A stretch of 64,000 bases of DNA, from the NCBI RefSeq assembly GCF_044466355.1, contig NZ_JBITMQ010000015.1, forward strand, positions 62,001-126,000. Reading direction: 5' to 3'. The notes under the pieces are model-generated. The model saw only the letters and a list, made by a program, of their open reading frames with translations. It was not told where the DNA came from and made no database searches. This DNA is from Actinophytocola sp044466355. GTDB taxonomy: Bacteria; Actinomycetota; Actinomycetes; Mycobacteriales; Pseudonocardiaceae. Below, piece by piece: positions 14,870 to 23,771 of this stretch. Position 1 is the first letter of the stretch. Each line of letters begins with the position of its first letter. Both the position numbers and the translations under genes were made by a program.

Positions 14870-16036
14870 GTGAAGACACTCCCCGACAATCCCGACCTCG
14901 GTCACCTGAAGCAGCAGGCCAAGGACCTCCTGGCGGGCCTGCGTGACAGCGATCCGGCGACGTCGCTGGCCACCGCCCAGAAGGCGCTCGCGGCGCAGTA
15001 CGGCTTCCGCACGTGGACCGACCTGAAGGCCGAGGTGGACCGCACCCGTGGCCGCGCCGCCATCGCCGACCCGGCGTTGGCGCAGGCGATCGCCGACCGG
15101 TACGACCTGGGCGCGGTGACCGGCGAGATGCGGTCGCTGGCCCGCCCGGACGAGTCGGGCCGGGCGTGGTCGCTGGAGACCGACCGCGGCCGCTGGGTGG
15201 CGCGCACGATGGACACCTGGTGGCCCATCGTGCACCCCGAGACCGAGGTGGCGCTGCAGGAGGCGGCCGCGGCGGCCGGTGTGCCGCTCCCCGCCCCGGT
15301 GCGCGACCGGGACGGCGAGATCCTGGCCACGATCGGCGGGCACGAATGGCGGGTCTGCGTGTGGGCGCACTCCAGGCCGCCGATGGCCGCGCCCGCGAGC
15401 GCCGCGGTCACCAGGACGGTGGGCACGATCCTCGCGACCGTCCACGGGCTGGCCATGCCGGTCGACCGCGTGAGCCCGTGGCACGAGCAGCGCCTCTCGT
15501 CGGTGACCTGGGCCGAGCTGGCGGACCGGGCACACGCCGAGGGTGCGGGCTGGGCGTCCGCCATGAGCGCCGCCGTGCCGGTGCTGACGGAGCTGGCGAC
15601 CGTCGGCGCCGGGGTCCCCGCGCCCGAACCGGTGTTGTCGCACAACGCCATGGGCCCCGGGCAGGTGCGGCGTGGCCGGCACGGCAGCCTCGTCGTGCTC
15701 GGGTGGGAGCACGCCGGTGGGCAACCGCCCGCGTGGGAGCTGGCGAACGCGCTGATGGACTGGACCGTCGACCCCGGCGGCGGTGTGAACGTCGCCGGTG
15801 CCAGAGCCCTGGTCGACGGCTACCGCGAGACCGCGGGCACGCTGCCGGACCTTTTCCTCTCGTCGTTCCGCGGCGCGGTCACCGGCCTCGCGAACTACGT
15901 GTCCGGGCTGGTCGACTTCGCTCTCACCGGCACCGGTGACGAGGATCGGCGGTACTCGGCACGCAGCGTGCGGCACGTGCTGGCGCACCTGCCGACCAGG
16001 GCGGCGCTGGAACGGCTCGTCGAGGTCGTCCGCTGA
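14870..16036 (+). CDS. Phosphotransferase (APH)-like protein with an N-terminal ankyrin-like module
   Basis: 388 aa from the GTG at 14870; the frame is open further upstream, but VKTLPDNPDLGHLKQQAKDLL is the natural beginning. Residues 1-60 (LKQQAKDLLAG and AQYGFRTWTDLKAEV) match the N-terminal motif seen before ankyrin repeats in other actinobacterial proteins. The rest resembles an APH/choline-kinase fold: an ATP-grip-like early half, then PVLSHNAMGPGQVRRGRHGSLVVLGWEHAGGQPPAWELANAL in place of the usual HGD.....DW motif. The catalytic Asp of that loop appears replaced by Asn (SHNAM), so activity is doubtful. Substrate unknown. Confidence 0.6.
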   Translation: MKTLPDNPDLGHLKQQAKDLLAGLRDSDPATSLATAQKALAAQYGFRTWTDLKAEVDRTRGRAAIADPALAQAIADRYDLGAVTGEMRSLARPDESGRAWSLETDRGRWVARTMDTWWPIVHPETEVALQEAAAAAGVPLPAPVRDRDGEILATIGGHEWRVCVWAHSRPPMAAPASAAVTRTVGTILATVHGLAMPVDRVSPWHEQRLSSVTWAELADRAHAEGAGWASAMSAAVPVLTELATVGAGVPAPEPVLSHNAMGPGQVRRGRHGSLVVLGWEHAGGQPPAWELANALMDWTVDPGGGVNVAGARALVDGYRETAGTLPDLFLSSFRGAVTGLANYVSGLVDFALTGTGDEDRRYSARSVRHVLAHLPTRAALERLVEVVR

Positions 16037-16038
16037 CG

Positions 16039-17256
16039 TCAGTGGTGCTCGTGGTCGCTGTGCCTCGCCTCGTCCCTGGCCGTCCGGAACACGACCGACT
16101 CGACCACGTTGAGGGTGATCAGCAGCGCGCTGAGCACGCCGAGCGTCGCCAGCGCGGGCAGGTTCGCGACCGCGGGCACCAGCGCGAGCAGCACGACCGC
16201 GAGCCCGAACCGGTAGGTCTTGAACGCCCGGAAGCAGCGCCATGCGAACCCGACGTGCGCGAGGAGGTAGAGCGCGACACCGCCGAACAGCGCCCACAGC
16301 GGCGCCCCGTACAACGGGTCCGACAGCGCGTGGTGCCCGGTGTCGCCCACATAGGTGAGGACCTTCTTCATGCCCAGGGCGAGCATCACGATGCCGACCA
16401 TCATCGGCAGGTGCAGGTAGGTGAACGCGGTGCGGGCCATGGACACCCGGTGGTCGCCCTTCGCCGAGGCCAGCGCCTGTTCACCGAGGATCGCGGCGGT
16501 GTCGAAGTAGGCCCACCACAGGCTCGCCGACACCGCGAGCCCCAGCGTCGCGGCGACCACGATCGGCCACGAGATCGCCAGGTGGGTGACCCCCACCCCG
16601 ATGGCGACGATCGACTCGCCGAGGGCGATGATCACCATCAGCCCGTGCCGCTCGGCGAAGTGGCGGGCCGAGTTGAGCCGCCAGCCGCGAGCGCCGATGG
16701 CGAGCGTGCCGCCGTAGTCGGCGACCACGGCCGCGAGCCACAGCAGCAGTTGCGCGTCGCCGGACGTGTTCCCCGCCAACAGGAGCAGGACCGTGCCGCC
16801 CACCATGGTCGGCGCGAACCGGCCGACCTGGCGGCGCAGCACCGGGTCGTCCTTGCTGATCACCCAGAACAACAGGACATGCGCGAGCCGCAGCACCAGG
16901 TAGGAGAAGGCGAACACGGTCGGGCCCCACAGCCCGCCGTCGATGTCGTCGAACGCCTCCGGGATGGCCAGCGCCAGCAGGAACATCGCGGCCATCGCCA
17001 CCAGCATGGTCAACCGGGTGACGCCCTCGTCTGCCTTGACCAGGTTCGACAGCCACGAGTACCCGACCCAGCACCACCAGACGACGAGGATCAGCAGCGT
17101 GCCCTTCAGCAGCCCCCTGCCGGTCGGCTCGTCGGCCATCAGCGCGGTGATCTGGGTCAGCGCGAACACGAAAACCAGGTCGAAGAACAGTTCCAGGGTC
17201 GTCGCGCTGCCGGACTCCCGTAGCCTTTCGACCCGTACTCGGGCTGGTTGTGCCAT
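16039..17256 (-). CDS. Low temperature requirement protein A (LtrA) family membrane protein
   Basis: 405 aa from the ATG at 17256; a longer frame to 17340 lacks similarity and overlaps the divergent neighbour. It has the LtrA hallmarks TTLELFFDLVFVFALTQI near residue 20 and ERHGLMVIIALGESIVAIG in the middle, with about twelve hydrophobic segments. The family was named in Listeria for growth in the cold; its biochemical role is unknown. The His-rich tail (HSDHEHH) ends 3 bases from the convergent kinase-like gene. It stands alone on its strand. Confidence 0.9.
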   Translation of the reverse strand: MAQPARVRVERLRESGSATTLELFFDLVFVFALTQITALMADEPTGRGLLKGTLLILVVWWCWVGYSWLSNLVKADEGVTRLTMLVAMAAMFLLALAIPEAFDDIDGGLWGPTVFAFSYLVLRLAHVLLFWVISKDDPVLRRQVGRFAPTMVGGTVLLLLAGNTSGDAQLLLWLAAVVADYGGTLAIGARGWRLNSARHFAERHGLMVIIALGESIVAIGVGVTHLAISWPIVVAATLGLAVSASLWWAYFDTAAILGEQALASAKGDHRVSMARTAFTYLHLPMMVGIVMLALGMKKVLTYVGDTGHHALSDPLYGAPLWALFGGVALYLLAHVGFAWRCFRAFKTYRFGLAVVLLALVPAVANLPALATLGVLSALLITLNVVESVVFRTARDEARHSDHEHH

Positions 17257-17306
17257 GCCGGACAGTCTTGCCCATCGAACGGCCGACCAGAAAGGACGAC
17301 ACGAGG

Positions 17307-17789
17307 ATGGCGCTCGAGCTGAAATGGGACCCCGCGCCATCGGACTGGAACGACGCGCTGCGCGCCGTCTACGCGGTGTACCGGTGGGCGCCGTGGTTCG
17401 CGCTGGGGTTGGCCGTGCTGTCGGTCGTGCTGTTGTTCGCGGGGCAGCCGGTCCCGGGTGGGTTCGGGCTGATCTGCGCGGCGGTCATCGTGGCGCTGCC
17501 GGTGCTGGGCGTGCGGTCCCAGTTCCGCCGCAACCCGGTCGCGGCGGCGACCGTGACCGCGACGGTGGACTCCCAGTCGTTCCGGATGATGACGATCGAC
17601 GGCACCGCGTACACGGACCTGCGCTGGCAGACGATCGCGGGCTGGGTGGAGACCAAGCACAACTTCGTGCTGCGCACGGGCGAGGCGGCGCTGTTCCCGG
17701 TACCCGGCCGCGCGTTCGGCACGCAGGAGGACCTCGACGGCTTCCGGGACCTGCTCAAGGACCAGCTCGGCGACCCGTCAAAGCATTAG
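17307..17789 (+). CDS. Small membrane protein, YcxB-like
   Basis: 160 aa from the ATG at 17307. Two adjacent hydrophobic segments (about residues 30-70: WFALGLAVLSVVLLFAG and FGLICAAVIVALPVLGV) are followed by a beta-rich domain with DLRWQTIAGWVETKHNFVL, the arrangement of YcxB-like proteins. It is divergent from ltrA, with only about 50 bases between the two starts, so the promoters must be compact. Function unknown. A start at the next GTG would lose the amphipathic N-terminus. Confidence 0.6.
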   Translation: MALELKWDPAPSDWNDALRAVYAVYRWAPWFALGLAVLSVVLLFAGQPVPGGFGLICAAVIVALPVLGVRSQFRRNPVAAATVTATVDSQSFRMMTIDGTAYTDLRWQTIAGWVETKHNFVLRTGEAALFPVPGRAFGTQEDLDGFRDLLKDQLGDPSKH

Positions 17790-17836
17790 ATCACCTACCC
17801 GAAGTCAGCCCACCATGGTCGCGTAATCTCTCCCCC

Positions 17837-18634
17837 GTGTCATCCCCCAGCGCGACATTGGCGGTGTGGAGCTCAGCCTGGCTGAGTGGCGCGGCTGCCG
17901 CCGACGATGTGCTCGACGCCCTGAAGGACTGGGCCGAGTTCCATGAGGTGGTGGCCGCGGACGAACAGCTCGCCGCCACCCTCGAGATCCCCGTCAAAGG
18001 CACCGCGGGCGGGTCTCCCGCCGCCATGCTCGCGGCGCTGCGCCGGTCCGGCGCGGTGAGCGCCGAACTGGTCATGCCGGTGCCCGGCGACGTGCGCGGA
18101 CTCGGTGGCGCCGGCGAGTTCGCCGCCCACGCGTTACGGGTCGGCGAGGCGGTGGTCCTGAACGGGCTGGGCGCCGTGCCGGAGAAGCTCGGCAAGAAGG
18201 TCGACACCGGCATCATCCGCTGGACGGTGTACGAGGTCGACCGTTCGGTGCCGACCCCGAACGTGCCGATCGGCGAGGCGGAGCACGAGCTGACCGGCGC
18301 CATGCGTGTCGCGGCTGGCATGCTCGTCGAGCTCGGGGTGGCCAAGAAGCGTGCCGGTGTCCGCGAGGAGCTGCAGGCCCGCGTCGCAGAGCGCACCCAC
18401 GCCCGGTGGCCCGCGGGCATGCCGCAGCGGGCGCTGCGCGTGCTGCAGCGTGCCGCGGAGGTGTCGGCGATCCTGGAGCTGGCGATGGAGGACGAGCCGG
18501 GTGGCGCGTTGTCCGCGTCGGCGGCGCTCAAGCGCGCCGAGGCCCTGCGCCCACTGTTCCACGCCGTCCGCATGGCCCGCTGTGCGGCGGTCGCCGACGC
18601 GGTCCGGGCGCTGGACGTCTCGGATGCTCATTGA
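17837..18634 (+). CDS. Hypothetical actinobacterial protein
   Basis: 265 aa from the GTG at 17837, about nine bases after a TAATCT box (17824-17829), so leaderless transcription is plausible. The protein is soluble, Ala-rich and helical, with a central Gly-rich region (LGGAGEFAAHALRVGEAVVLNGLG). No known family is recognised. Its last 11 bases overlap the start of the next gene, which suggests the two products are made together. Confidence 0.6.
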   Translation: MSSPSATLAVWSSAWLSGAAAADDVLDALKDWAEFHEVVAADEQLAATLEIPVKGTAGGSPAAMLAALRRSGAVSAELVMPVPGDVRGLGGAGEFAAHALRVGEAVVLNGLGAVPEKLGKKVDTGIIRWTVYEVDRSVPTPNVPIGEAEHELTGAMRVAAGMLVELGVAKKRAGVREELQARVAERTHARWPAGMPQRALRVLQRAAEVSAILELAMEDEPGGALSASAALKRAEALRPLFHAVRMARCAAVADAVRALDVSDAH

Positions 18635-19202
18635 GAAGCGGCTGCACCAGGGGATCCGGGACGGCACCGTCACGGTGATGTTCCGCCGCTGGAAACGGCG
18701 GCAGGTCACCGCGGGCAACACCTACCGGACCGCAGCCGGGCGCGTCGTCGTGGACGAGGTGACCGAGGTGGCACCGAGTCGCATCCGCAGCGCCGACGCC
18801 CGAGCCGCGGGCTACCCGTCCGTCGCCGCCGCGGTAGCGGATCTCCGTGGCACGCCTGGGGATCCGGTGTTCCTCTTGCGCATCCACCTGGCCGGCGACG
18901 AGGACCCGAGGGCCGCGCTCGCCGCGGCCACCGATCTGTCCACTGAGGACGTCGCGGAGATCACCCGCAGGCTGGCACGGCTGGACCGCGCCAGCACACA
19001 CGGTCCGTGGACGGACGACACGCTGGCGATCATCCAGCGGCGCCCCGCCGTCCGGGCGGGCGACCTCGCGGCCGAGCTGGGCCGCGAGATGCTCCCGTTC
19101 AAAGTGGACGTGCGCAAGCTGAAGAACCTCGGCCTGACGCTGAGCCTGGAGGTCGGCTACCGCCTCTCCCCGCGCGGCGAGGCCTACGTACGGCTCCGCT
19201 GA
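18624..19202 (+). CDS. ASCH/PUA-like domain protein
   Basis: 192 aa from the ATG at 18624, overlapping the preceding gene by 11 bases. The N-terminus (IEKRLHQGIRDGTVTVMFRR, then QVTAGNTYRT and a V-rich strand) resembles the ASCH/PUA-like fold, which binds RNA or modified nucleotides; this is a pattern judgement. The C-terminal half (ITRRLARLDRASTHGPWTDD through RPAVRAGDLAAELGREMLPF) looks like a winged-helix unit. The 3' end overlaps the convergent hemH gene by 19 bases. Confidence 0.5.
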   Translation: MLIEKRLHQGIRDGTVTVMFRRWKRRQVTAGNTYRTAAGRVVVDEVTEVAPSRIRSADARAAGYPSVAAAVADLRGTPGDPVFLLRIHLAGDEDPRAALAAATDLSTEDVAEITRRLARLDRASTHGPWTDDTLAIIQRRPAVRAGDLAAELGREMLPFKVDVRKLKNLGLTLSLEVGYRLSPRGEAYVRLR

Positions 19203-20221
19203 GCCGGTTCACAGCACCCGACCGCGCAGGGCGCGCCGTTGACGGTGCAGCCCGCCGCGGTGAAGTCCGACAGCTTCCGCACGGGCGCGTCCGCGAGGTG
19301 CTCCCGCACCAGCTCCACCACCAGCTCCGCGAACCGGGGGTCACCGCTGGGCGCGGTCGCCCGCGCGAATCCCATGCCCAGCTCCGTGGCCCTGTCCTTG
19401 GCCTCGGTGTCGAGGTCCCACACGACCTCTAGGTGGTCACTGACGAACCCGACCGGGCACAGGACCACGGCCGGGACTCCCTTGGCGTGCAAGGCATCGA
19501 GGTGGTCGAGGATGTCCGGCTCCAGCCACGGCACCTGCGGCGGCCCCGACCGGGACTGCCACACCACGTCGTACTCGGCGACACCCAGGTCGGCGGCCAC
19601 CAGCCGGGCGGCCTCGGCGACCTGCCGGGAGTACCGGTGCCCGCCCTCGGACGGCGGGCCCGCGGCGCGGTCCGCCGAGACCGGCACGGAGTGGGCGGTG
19701 AAGACGAGGCGGTACTCGCCGTCGACGTCCGCCGCGGCCGCACGGACCGCGTCCGCGAACGCCGAGACGAACAGCGGGTGGTCGAAGAACTGCCGCAGCT
19801 TCGTCAGCTCCGGCGCGCCCTCCCCCGCCGCGGCGCGGGCCCGCAGGATGTCCTCGTCGTACTGACGGCACGCCGAGTACCCGCCGTACGCGCTCGTCGG
19901 GAACACGAGCGCGGAGGTCACCCCGTCACGCGCCATCTGCCCGACGGTGTCCTCGGCCATCGGGTGCCAGTTGCGGTTGCCGAAGTACACCGGCAGGTCG
20001 ATGCCCCGCGCCGCCAGCTCGGCCTCGACGGCCTCGATCGCGGCGCGGTTCAGCGCGTTGATCGGGGACACGCCGCCGAACCCGAGGTAGTGCTGTTCGA
20101 CCTCGTCGAGCCGCTCCGGTGGCACGCCGCGGCCGCGGGTCACGTTCTCCAGGAACGGACGGACGTCCTCGGGTCGCTCGGGCCCGCCGAACGACAACCA
20201 CAGCAGAGCCTGGTACATCAC
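19184..20221 (-). CDS. hemH: Ferrochelatase (coproporphyrin type)
   Basis: 345 aa. It inserts Fe2+ into coproporphyrin III in the Gram-positive haem route. Visible motifs are LLWLSFGGPERPEDVRPFLENV at the start, VFTAHSVPVSA with the catalytic His, and WQSRSGPPQVPWLEPDI. The C-terminal tail GCTVNGAPCAVGCCEP holds four Cys, suggesting the [2Fe-2S] cluster known in some actinobacterial ferrochelatases. Its start overlaps the fabI stop by 4 bases. The fabG-inhA-hemH order is the same as Rv1483-Rv1485. Confidence 0.95.
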   Translation of the reverse strand: MMYQALLWLSFGGPERPEDVRPFLENVTRGRGVPPERLDEVEQHYLGFGGVSPINALNRAAIEAVEAELAARGIDLPVYFGNRNWHPMAEDTVGQMARDGVTSALVFPTSAYGGYSACRQYDEDILRARAAAGEGAPELTKLRQFFDHPLFVSAFADAVRAAAADVDGEYRLVFTAHSVPVSADRAAGPPSEGGHRYSRQVAEAARLVAADLGVAEYDVVWQSRSGPPQVPWLEPDILDHLDALHAKGVPAVVLCPVGFVSDHLEVVWDLDTEAKDRATELGMGFARATAPSGDPRFAELVVELVREHLADAPVRKLSDFTAAGCTVNGAPCAVGCCEPAQRSRT

Positions 20222-20985
20222 TGGCCCGTCGCGTGCACGCCGCCGTCGACCCAGATCATCGAGCCGGTCGTGGCGGGCAGCCAGTCCGACAGCACGGCGC
20301 AGATCGACTTCGCGACCGGGGTGGCGTCCTCGGCGTCCCAGCCGAGCGGCGCGCGGTCGCCCCAGCCGTCCTCCAGCTCGTTGAAGCCGGGGATCGACTT
20401 GGCGGCCATGGTCTTCACCGGCCCCGCCGCGACCAGGTTCACCCGGATGCCCTTCGGCCCGAGGTCACGCGCCAGGTACCGGTTCACCGACTCGAGCGCG
20501 GCCTTCGCGACACCCATCCAGTTGTAGGCGGGCCACGCGACGCGCGCGTCGAAGTCCATGCCGACGATCGACCCGCCGGGCCCCATGAGCGGCAGGCACG
20601 CCACGGCGAGTGACTTGAACGAATACGCCGACACCTCGATCGCGGTCGACACGTCCTCGCGCGGCGCGTCCAGGAACGGGGCGCCGAGGCAGGTCTGCGG
20701 GGCGAACCCGATCGAGTGCAGCACGCCGTCCAGCCCGTCGACGTGCTCGCGCACCCGGTCGGCCAGCGAGTCGAGCTGCTCGTTGTTCTGCACGTCCAGC
20801 TCGATCACGGGCGCGGGCTGCGGCAGCCGCTTCGCGATCCGCTCGACGAGGCTCATCCGGCCGAAGCCGGTCAGCACGACGGTCGCCCCCTGTTCCTGCG
20901 CGACCTTGGCCGCGTGGAACGCGATCGAGGCGTCGGTGATGACACCGGTGATGAGCAGGCGCTTGCCTTCGAGCAGACCCGTCAC
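20218..20985 (-). CDS. fabI: Enoyl-[acyl-carrier-protein] reductase (NADH), InhA/FabI
   Basis: 255 aa SDR enzyme that carries out the last reduction of fatty-acid elongation. The N-terminus LLEGKRLLITGVITDASIAFHAAKVAQ is the FabI/InhA cofactor motif. The catalytic YNWMGVAKAALESVNRYLA (Tyr-x6-Lys) and the substrate loop PGFNELEDGWGDRAPLGWD are intact. It sits 44 bases after fabG and is coupled to hemH downstream. It corresponds by order and sequence to mycobacterial inhA, although this lineage does not necessarily make mycolic acids. Confidence 0.96.
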   Translation of the reverse strand: MTGLLEGKRLLITGVITDASIAFHAAKVAQEQGATVVLTGFGRMSLVERIAKRLPQPAPVIELDVQNNEQLDSLADRVREHVDGLDGVLHSIGFAPQTCLGAPFLDAPREDVSTAIEVSAYSFKSLAVACLPLMGPGGSIVGMDFDARVAWPAYNWMGVAKAALESVNRYLARDLGPKGIRVNLVAAGPVKTMAAKSIPGFNELEDGWGDRAPLGWDAEDATPVAKSICAVLSDWLPATTGSMIWVDGGVHATGQ

Positions 20986-21029
20986 GAAACCGTCCTCCTG
21001 GCGATCGATCAGTTACCGGGGACAGTCTG

Positions 21030-21734
21030 TCAGTGCCCCATTCCCAGGCCACCGTCGACCGGCACGACCGCGCCGCTGATGTACGCGGCGGCGTCGGAGG
21101 CGAGGAAGGTGACGGCCGCGGCGACCTCGTCGGGCTGCCCGTAGCGGCCCGCGGGGACGCTCGCGAGGATCGTCTGCTTGCGCTCGTCGGACACCGCGTC
21201 GGTCATGTCGGTGGCGATGAAGCCCGGCGTGACCACGTTGGCGGTGATGTTGCGGCCGCCCAGCTCGCGGGTGATCGAGCGGGCCACGCCGATCAGGCCG
21301 GCCTTGCTGGCCGCGTAGTTCACCTGGCCGGGGCCGCCCGCCATCCCGACCACCGACGAGATGAAGATCATCCGGCCCCAGCGGGCCTTGAGCATCGCGC
21401 GCGTCGCGCGCTTCGCGACGCGGAAGGCGCCGGTCAGGTTGGCGTCGAGGACACGGGTGAACTGCTCCTCGGTCATCCGCATGAGCAGCGTGTCGTCGGT
21501 GATGCCCGCGTTCGCGACCAGCACCTCGACCGGGCCCTGCTTCTCCTCGATCTCCTTGAAGGCGGCGTCCACCTGCTCGGTGTCGGTGACGTCGCAGCGC
21601 ACACCGAACAGGTCCTCCGGCGGCGGCTTGCCGCGGTAGGTCACCGCGACGTTGTCCCCCTGTGCGGCGAACGCCCTGGCGATGGCCAGGCCAATCCCTC
21701 GGTTACCCCCCGTTATCAGTACTGAACGGCTCAC
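21030..21734 (-). CDS. fabG: 3-oxoacyl-[acyl-carrier-protein] reductase
   Basis: 234 aa from the GTG at 21734 (VSRSVLITGGNRGIGLAIAR); the frame extends to 21893, but the extension is not SDR-like. It has the NADPH-binding TGGNRGIG motif, NAG (VANAGI) and the catalytic SSVVGMAGGPGQVNYAASKAG. It reduces beta-ketoacyl-ACP in fatty-acid elongation, the step before fabI, and is the equivalent of mycobacterial fabG1/mabA. It leads the fabG-fabI-hemH operon. Confidence 0.95.
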   Translation of the reverse strand: MSRSVLITGGNRGIGLAIARAFAAQGDNVAVTYRGKPPPEDLFGVRCDVTDTEQVDAAFKEIEEKQGPVEVLVANAGITDDTLLMRMTEEQFTRVLDANLTGAFRVAKRATRAMLKARWGRMIFISSVVGMAGGPGQVNYAASKAGLIGVARSITRELGGRNITANVVTPGFIATDMTDAVSDERKQTILASVPAGRYGQPDEVAAAVTFLASDAAAYISGAVVPVDGGLGMGH

Positions 21735-21837
21735 CGTGAACTCCTCGCGCGAACAACCGCCATGACCACACGCAAGGCTATCCGCCCGTTCCTGAGAGAT
21801 TCTCGCGGACTCCACCCGGATGTCAGCGAGAACACCC

Positions 21838-22830
21838 TCATGGCAGGCGCTGCCCGATGAACAGGGCACTGCCCGCGGCCAGCAGTGCGGCAAGGGTGCC
21901 GAGCATCAGCCACGGCTTGCTCGCGTCCGCGTTCTTGGTCTCGTACCCGATCTGCTCACCGAGCGTGTCGTACACCCGGTGCAACTGGTCGGCGGTCGCC
22001 GCCCGGTAGAACTCGCCGCCGGACAGCTCCGCGATCTCCTTCATCGACTCGTCGTCCACCGGCACCGGCTGGCTCTTGCCGTCGATCGTGACCTCGCCGT
22101 CCGTCGTGCCGAACGAGATCGTCGACACGGGGATCTTCTGGTCCTTGGCGGCTCGCGCCGCGGTGAACGCGCCTCTCGGGTCGTCGCCGTCGTCGGTCGG
22201 CACCGTCTGCTTCCCGTCGGTCATCAGCACGATGCGGGCCGGTGGCGCGCCCTGCGCGCCACCCACGATCTGCGCGAAGCCGTCGATCGACTGCAACGCG
22301 GCGAAGATCGCCTCACCGGTCGCGGTGGACTCGGCGAGCTTGAGGTTGTCGATGGCCTGGACGACGCTCGCGCGTTCGGTCGTCGGCGACACCATCACGC
22401 TCGCGGTGCCCGCGAACGAGATCAGGCCGAGGTTGATGCCGGGGGTGAGCCCCTCCGCGAAGTCCTTGGCGGCGTCCTGGGCGGCACGCAGCCGGGTCGG
22501 GCGCACGTCCGTGGCCTCCATGGACAGCGACACGTCGATCACGAGCATCACGGTCGCGCGGTTGCGCGGCACCCGCTGCGTGTCGGTCGGGCCGGCCATC
22601 GCCGTCGTCAGCAGCATCAGCGAGATCACCAGCACCACGGGCGGGAGGTGCCGGATCCAGCTCTGCCGCTTCGGCGCGACCTTCTCCAGCAGCTCCAGGT
22701 TGGTGAACCGCATGGTGCGCTTGCGGCGCATCCGCTGGACGATCACGTACCCGGCGACGATCGCGGCCACCACGATCAGCAGCAGGAACCACCAGGGCGC
22801 GGTGAACCCGCCGAAGCTGAGGCCGAACAT
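21838..22830 (-). CDS. Membrane-anchored VWA domain protein (Rv1481-like)
   Basis: 330 aa. Two N-terminal hydrophobic segments (WWFLLLIVVAAIVAGYVIV and PPVVLVISLMLLTTAMAG) and one at the C-terminus (LMLGTLAALLAAGSALFIG) flank a von Willebrand A domain. Its MIDAS motif is in LVIDVSLSMEATD, with Asp in VLMTDGKQT. This Aerotolerance/BatA-like layout pairs with MoxR and DUF58. The ATG overlaps the DUF58 stop by one base (TGATG). The product is likely part of a MoxR-dependent envelope complex; mycobacterial homologues influence cell shape and stress response. Confidence 0.9.
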   Translation of the reverse strand: MFGLSFGGFTAPWWFLLLIVVAAIVAGYVIVQRMRRKRTMRFTNLELLEKVAPKRQSWIRHLPPVVLVISLMLLTTAMAGPTDTQRVPRNRATVMLVIDVSLSMEATDVRPTRLRAAQDAAKDFAEGLTPGINLGLISFAGTASVMVSPTTERASVVQAIDNLKLAESTATGEAIFAALQSIDGFAQIVGGAQGAPPARIVLMTDGKQTVPTDDGDDPRGAFTAARAAKDQKIPVSTISFGTTDGEVTIDGKSQPVPVDDESMKEIAELSGGEFYRAATADQLHRVYDTLGEQIGYETKNADASKPWLMLGTLAALLAAGSALFIGQRLP

Positions 22831-23771
22831 CAGGCCACCCCTCCCCCCGACCAGCGCCGCTTGCGGGCGACGACGAAACGTACGGTGTCGGCGATCCAGT
22901 CCGAGTCGGTGCGCAGCACCAGGTGCCCGGCGCCCGCGCCGCGGATCGCGGCGGCGACCCGCGCCCGGTGCTCGGCGGCCGCGGCGGCGAACTCGCGGCG
23001 CAGCAGCGCCGAGGCGTGCACCTCGCGCTGGCGGCCCGACTCCGGGTCGGAGAGCACGACCGTGCCCACCTCGGGCAGGTCGACGTCACGCGGGTCGAGC
23101 ACCTCGATCGCGATCAGCTCGTGCCGGGTGGACAGGCCACGCAGCGGCCGCTGCCAGTCGATGTCGCCGAGGAAGTCCGAGATCACCACCGCGAGCCCGC
23201 GTCGGCGTGGCGGGCGGCGCAGCTGTTCGAGCGCGTCCCGCAGGTCACCACGGGTGCCCTCGGGTGCGCGCGGCGTCTCGGCGAGCTTGCGGACCAGCCC
23301 GCGGGCGTGCGCGAGCCCGCCGCGGGCAGGCACCCGGGCGGTCCGCTCACCGGTGGCGATGATCGCGCCGATCCGGTTGCCGCCCCCGCCGGTCAGGTGC
23401 GCGATCGCCGCGGTCGCGGCGACCACCAGGTCCCGCTTCTCGCACGCGGCCGTGCCGAAGTCGAGGCTCGCGGACAGGTCGGCGACCACCCACGTCTCCA
23501 GCTCGCGGTCGGCGACGGTCTCGCGGATGTGCGGCTCGGTGGTGCGTGCGGTGACGGCCCAGTCCATGCGGCGCACGTCGTCGCCGGGCTGGTAGACCCG
23601 GGCCTCACCCGGCTCGGATCCCGGCCCCGGCACGAGCCCGAGGTGGTTGCCCTGGAGCAACCCGTCGAGCCTGCGGCGCACGTCCAGTTCGAGCAACCGC
23701 AGTCCGTGCTCCATCCGATCCCCTTGCAGGATCGGCGGTGCCCAGCTCGGCCGCTCCTTCTCCCTGGACAA
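22830..23771 (-). CDS. DUF58 domain protein (Rv1480-like)
   Basis: 313 aa. A TTG start at 23771 is proposed, directly after the moxR stop, because the N-terminal PPILQGDRMEHGLRLLELDV aligns with the start region of Rv1480 as I recall it. An ATG at 23714 with an AGGGGA ribosome site is the alternative (294 aa). The conserved DUF58 core HLGLVPGPGSEPGEARVYQPGDDVRRMDWAVTART is present, followed by a VWA-like half with DLSASLDFG. It is the middle gene of the moxR-DUF58-VWA operon and probably a scaffold for that complex. Confidence 0.88.
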   Translation of the reverse strand: MSREKERPSWAPPILQGDRMEHGLRLLELDVRRRLDGLLQGNHLGLVPGPGSEPGEARVYQPGDDVRRMDWAVTARTTEPHIRETVADRELETWVVADLSASLDFGTAACEKRDLVVAATAAIAHLTGGGGNRIGAIIATGERTARVPARGGLAHARGLVRKLAETPRAPEGTRGDLRDALEQLRRPPRRRGLAVVISDFLGDIDWQRPLRGLSTRHELIAIEVLDPRDVDLPEVGTVVLSDPESGRQREVHASALLRREFAAAAAEHRARVAAAIRGAGAGHLVLRTDSDWIADTVRFVVARKRRWSGGGVA

